DNA of 17,395 bases, from positions 1 to 17,395 of the forward strand of contig CAZHHH010000050.1 of the NCBI GenBank assembly GCA_964532085.1, written 5' to 3'. The stretch comes from CAZHHH01 sp964532085 (GTDB lineage Bacteria; Bacteroidota; Bacteroidia; Bacteroidales; Marinilabiliaceae). Numbering within the stretch: position 1 is the stretch's first letter; every line of letters begins with the position of its first letter. Position numbers and translations under genes: made by a program. Positions 15,230 through 17,395 of the stretch are shown piece after piece. A model generated the notes under the pieces. The model had not been told where the DNA came from. It did not search any database and saw only the letters and a program-made list of their open reading frames with translations.

Positions 15230-16174
15230 ATGAAAAACAAAAAATTAATTTTACTCACTATACTTATTGCTATAGCTGCAACTCTATTATTTGAAAGTGC
15301 ATATATAGTTAGAGAGACAGACCAAGTGGTTATTACCCAATTTGGACGACCAACTGGTGATGCTGTTGTAAATGCTGGTTTACATTTTAAAGTGCCATTT
15401 ATACAAAAAGCGAACTATTTTGAAAAACGTTTTTTAGCGTGGGATGGTGATGCAAATCAAATTCCAACTAAAGACAAAAAATTTATTTTTGTTGACACTT
15501 ATGCCCGTTGGCAAATTGTTGACCCACTAAAATTCTTTATACGTCTCACAAATGAGCGTGGTGCAATGTCTAGATTAGCAGATATTTTAGATGGAGAGAC
15601 ACGTGACCACATTGCTTCTCACGAACTTGAAGAGGCTGTCAGAACAACAAACAGAACACCACTTCAAGCTGATTTGATTGGTGAGCTAATTGGTGACACT
15701 CTTATTCCTATTGAAATTGGTAGAGAAAGAATCCAGAAAATGATTTTAGAAACTGCCAATAAAGAGACAGAAGATTTAGGTATAAAAATTTTAGATTTCA
15801 AAATAAAAAGAATCAACTATGTACCTGAAGTTCGTGAACAAGTATTTGATCGTATGATTAGTGAAAGAACAAGAATTGCAGAAAAATTCCGTTCTGAAGG
15901 ACTCGGAGAGGCTTCTAGAATCAATGGAGAAAAAGAACGTGACCTCAAAACAATACAATCTGAAGCATACAGAACAGCTGAGGAGATTATGGGTAAAGCT
16001 GATGCAGAAGCTGCCGATATATACGCAAAAGCATACAATAAAAGCAGAAGTGCACAAGAACTTTATACATTTATGAAATCTATGGAAACATTTGAAAAAT
16101 CATTAGATGATAAAACTCAAGTTATTCTATCCACAAAAAGTGATTTATTCAAATATTTGAAAAAAGTAAATTAG
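15230..16174 (+). CDS. hflC: HflC, partner SPFH-domain subunit of the FtsH-modulating complex
   Basis: This 314-residue protein alternates with HflK in the membrane complex that regulates FtsH. A hydrophobic segment (about 5-22, L-I-L-L-T-I-L-I-A-I-A-A-T-L-L) anchors the N-terminus. The SPFH domain follows with V-R-E-T-D-Q-V-V-I-T-Q-F-G-R (27-40), N-A-G-L-H-F-K-V-P-F (48-57) and D-T-Y-A-R-W-Q-I-V-D-P (89-99). HflC-type features are I-S-E-R-T-R-I-A-E-K-F-R-S-E-G (210-224) at the start of the long coiled-coil helix and the C-terminal S-T-K-S-D-L-F-K-Y-L (301-310). The start is 4 bases downstream of hflK and has an A-rich leader (AATTAAGAAA). A strong terminator 24 bases after the stop codon closes the operon. 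Confidence 0.95.
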   Translation: MKNKKLILLTILIAIAATLLFESAYIVRETDQVVITQFGRPTGDAVVNAGLHFKVPFIQKANYFEKRFLAWDGDANQIPTKDKKFIFVDTYARWQIVDPLKFFIRLTNERGAMSRLADILDGETRDHIASHELEEAVRTTNRTPLQADLIGELIGDTLIPIEIGRERIQKMILETANKETEDLGIKILDFKIKRINYVPEVREQVFDRMISERTRIAEKFRSEGLGEASRINGEKERDLKTIQSEAYRTAEEIMGKADAEAADIYAKAYNKSRSAQELYTFMKSMETFEKSLDDKTQVILSTKSDLFKYLKKVN

Positions 16175-16197
16175 ATAATAGAATATAAAATCGAAAT

Positions 16198-16232
16198 AAA
16201 AATCTCGTCTTACAAAAGGCGAGATTTTTTTT
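16198..16232 (+). terminator. Rho-independent terminator of the hflKC operon
   Basis: A 14-bp stem (16198-16211 / 16216-16229, one T-G pair) with the loop ACAA is followed by T's to 16232. The core is ATCTCGTCTT / AAGGCGAGAT. It is the strongest terminator in the window. Confidence 0.92.
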
Positions 16233-16270
16233 ATTTAACAAGGTGGCACCCATCATTATTGTCACCATTT

Positions 16271-16306
16271 TCAAAACGGACGCCCATTTATCAAAACGGT
16301 CGCCCA
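16271..16306. repeat. Direct repeat, two 16-bp copies at 20-bp period
   Basis: TCAAAACGGACGCCCA (16271-16286) and TCAAAACGGTCGCCCA (16291-16306) differ at one base and are separated by TTTA. A third partial copy of the same motif lies inverted at 16325-16336, inside the palindrome next to it. The block is far more GC-rich than its surroundings. Confidence 0.85.
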
Positions 16307-16336
16307 CGTAGGGGCGCCCCTACGTGGGCGACCGTT
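16295..16336. repeat. Perfect 42-bp palindrome, GC-rich
   Basis: Bases 16295-16315 and 16316-16336 are exact reverse complements with no spacer. Each arm reads AACGGTCGCCCACGTAGGGG plus C at the centre. Symmetry ends sharply after 21 bp on both sides. There is no T-run, and a strong terminator already lies upstream, so termination is not its obvious role. REP-like elements and terminal inverted repeats of small non-coding mobile elements look like this. It is the most structured non-coding feature of the window. Confidence 0.95.
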
Positions 16337-16370
16337 AAAAACCATTAATCACCGTTAGCAACCGTTTATT
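16331..16370. repeat. Tandem decamer, four copies of ACCGTTNNNN
   Basis: ACCGTTAAAA, ACCATTAATC, ACCGTTAGCA and ACCGTTTATT follow each other at an exact 10-bp period. The first copy overlaps the right arm of the palindrome. A period near one helical turn places the conserved hexamers on one face of the DNA. It may also be a remnant of replication slippage. Confidence 0.75.
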
Positions 16371-16386
16371 TTTCAATCATCAACCA

Positions 16387-16469
16387 ACGATTAAAATGAT
16401 TTTTGACGATTATGAAAAGAAAAATCAACGTAATCACCAAAATTTTATAAATCCAGATTCAGACGATTA
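16387..16469. repeat. Degenerate ACGATTA / AATCA repeats in the intergenic region
   Basis: ACGATTA occurs at 16387-16393, 16406-16412 and 16463-16469, with AATCA or AATCC words between. The end of the stretch (ATCCAGATTCAGACGATTA) resembles decayed intergenic repeat blocks that I recall from other Bacteroidota genomes; this is memory, not a search. From 16470 to 16570 I see nothing but AT-rich sequence and the leader of the next gene. Confidence 0.4.
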
Positions 16470-16570
16470 ATTTATTGTGCAACCCACTTCATCTTAAAAT
16501 ACTATGCATTATATTATAAAATCATTTATTTTTTTATATTTTCAGGAAATAATTTTTTGAATGAAGAAAG

Positions 16571-17227
16571 ATGAACAAAATCAATATAATAATTGCTGAT
16601 ACACAATATTTAATTACTGAATCTTTAAAAATATTTTTAGATAAAGATGAGAAGTTCAATCTAATAGAAATCTCCAATTCATACAGTCAATTAATACATA
16701 CTTTAGATAATAACAGTATTAGTCTACTTATAACAGACATTGCAACATTTGATTATCCTAAAATTCATTCGTTAGAAGAGATTAAAAACAACTACCCTAA
16801 TCTCAAAATATTAATTCTTACAAATCAACTTATAAAATCAGATTTTAATGAACTTAATTTGATTGGAATAAAAAACATCATCTATAAAACTATTGATAAA
16901 GCCGAACTATCTATAGCTATTCAAACAACATTAATAGGTAAGAAATATTATAGTGACGAAGTTTTTGAACTCCTTTTAGAAGAGGAGGTAAAAACAAATA
17001 ATATAAAAGGAACTGCCCAACTAACTGTTACAGAAAACGAGATTGTCAAACTTATAGCAGAAGGATTAACCACAAAAGAAATTGCTGCAGAAAAGCATAT
17101 TAGTTTTCATACCGTAATGACTCATCGCAAAAACATATTCAGAAAATTAAATGTAAATAGTAGTTCAGAACTCATTTTATATGCTATAAAATCAGGTTGG
17201 ATTGATAATATAGAATATTTTATTTAA
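16571..17227 (+). CDS. NarL/LuxR-type response regulator, apparently orphan
   Basis: The 218-residue protein has a receiver domain (1-120) and a LuxR-type helix-turn-helix (about 150-212), so it should be a DNA-binding transcription regulator controlled by phosphorylation. The expected phosphoacceptor is D56 (L-L-I-T-D-I). The switch Thr is T84 (L-I-L-T) and the conserved Lys is K106 (I-Y-K-T). At the acidic pocket the usual Asp-Asp pair reads D10-T11, so one metal ligand is missing. The HTH has the hallmark L-T-V-T-E-N-E-I-V-K-L-I-A-E-G (151-165), T-T-K-E-I-A (167-172), S-F-H-T-V-M-T-H (178-185) and R-K-L-N-V (191-195). No histidine kinase gene is visible on either side. The start at 16571 follows a purine-rich GAAGAAAG. 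A palindrome (17260-17281) downstream could be an operator, but its relation to this protein is unknown. Confidence 0.93.
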   Translation: MNKINIIIADTQYLITESLKIFLDKDEKFNLIEISNSYSQLIHTLDNNSISLLITDIATFDYPKIHSLEEIKNNYPNLKILILTNQLIKSDFNELNLIGIKNIIYKTIDKAELSIAIQTTLIGKKYYSDEVFELLLEEEVKTNNIKGTAQLTVTENEIVKLIAEGLTTKEIAAEKHISFHTVMTHRKNIFRKLNVNSSSELILYAIKSGWIDNIEYFI

Positions 17228-17259
17228 GACAAACCTCTAAACAACAGCAATTTACACAC

Positions 17260-17281
17260 ATATACCATATTTATGGTATAT
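17260..17281. other. Palindrome downstream of the response regulator
   Basis: ATATACCATA (17260-17269) and TATGGTATAT (17272-17281) are exact inverted copies around TT. There is no T-run, so a terminator role is weak. It lies 22 bases upstream of the -33 box of the promoter candidate at 17303, a place suited to an activator or repressor site. Confidence 0.4.
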
Positions 17282-17302
17282 AAAATGCCCTCTCTATGGG
17301 AT

Positions 17303-17332
17303 TTTGTCGCATTTAAATTTTCCCAATCTTTG
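17303..17332 (+). promoter_or_regulatory. Bacteroidota-type promoter firing out of the window
   Basis: TTTG (17303-17306) is followed after 18 bases by AATCTTTG (17325-17332), which matches TAnnTTTG except at the first base and is followed by CA. Transcription would begin near 17338. The only ATG after it inside the window (17352) is followed by a stop after two codons, so the gene or RNA it serves starts beyond 17395. Confidence 0.5.
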
Positions 17333-17395
17333 CAATATCAAATTCAGAGAAATGAATTTATAAATCGCAAATATTAATTATAAAAAATAAAATAA

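Noticed and set aside
16271..16370. Possible CRISPR array
   Set aside because: Repeats are too short and too close (20-bp and 10-bp periods), spacers are only 4 bases, and no cas gene is present.
16561..16599. 12-codon upstream ORF overlapping the response regulator start
   Set aside because: It arises from the purine-rich leader. It has no sign of selection, and such short frames are common by chance.

Overview
The window comes from an AT-rich genome that looks like Bacteroidota (probably Bacteroidales). The evidence is indirect. Starts are preceded by A-rich stretches rather than strong Shine-Dalgarno boxes. The best promoter candidates fit the Bacteroidota pattern TTTG / TAnnTTTG. One signal peptide ends in the typical Y-S-Q cleavage site. 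The 73-residue DUF2795 protein at 1920-2141 is of a type I recall as nearly invariant in that phylum. I see no tRNA, rRNA, CRISPR array, transposase or phage gene.

Layout. Positions 1-2198 carry small housekeeping-type genes on the + strand: the 3' part of a SAM-dependent methyltransferase, a lone MacB/LolD-type ABC ATPase, a PduO-type cobalamin adenosyltransferase and a DUF2795 protein, closed by a clear terminator. Positions 2266-9053 hold a two-gene operon: a 1939-residue secreted alpha-2-macroglobulin-like protein and a translationally coupled secreted TPR protein. An old GC-rich palindrome (9056-9085) follows, then a stand-alone HIRAN-domain gene with its own terminator.

Positions 9770-13983 form a trehalose module. 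A GH15 alpha-glucosidase gene lies on the - strand and diverges from a fused OtsA-OtsB gene (trehalose-6-phosphate synthase plus phosphatase) on the + strand. The 185-bp spacer between them holds a perfect 10+10 bp dyad. A 50-codon, very acidic ORF follows otsAB in the same reading frame. Then come hflK and hflC (membrane SPFH pair acting on FtsH) with a strong terminator, a 396-bp intergenic region full of repeats, and a NarL/LuxR-type response regulator. The window ends with a likely promoter pointing out of it.

Working together: OtsAB makes trehalose from UDP-glucose and glucose-6-phosphate, and the GH15 enzyme may degrade trehalose or a related alpha-glucoside. The macroglobulin and TPR proteins probably act together in the periplasm, but the macroglobulin has lost the thioester cysteine, so covalent protease trapping is unlikely. 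HflKC forms a membrane quality-control complex.

I do not see a clearly new multi-gene system. The most unusual points are the thioester-less, nearly cysteine-free macroglobulin with a TPR partner, the repeat island at 16271-16470 with its perfect 42-bp palindrome, the in-frame acidic ORF behind otsAB, and the dyad between the trehalose genes.
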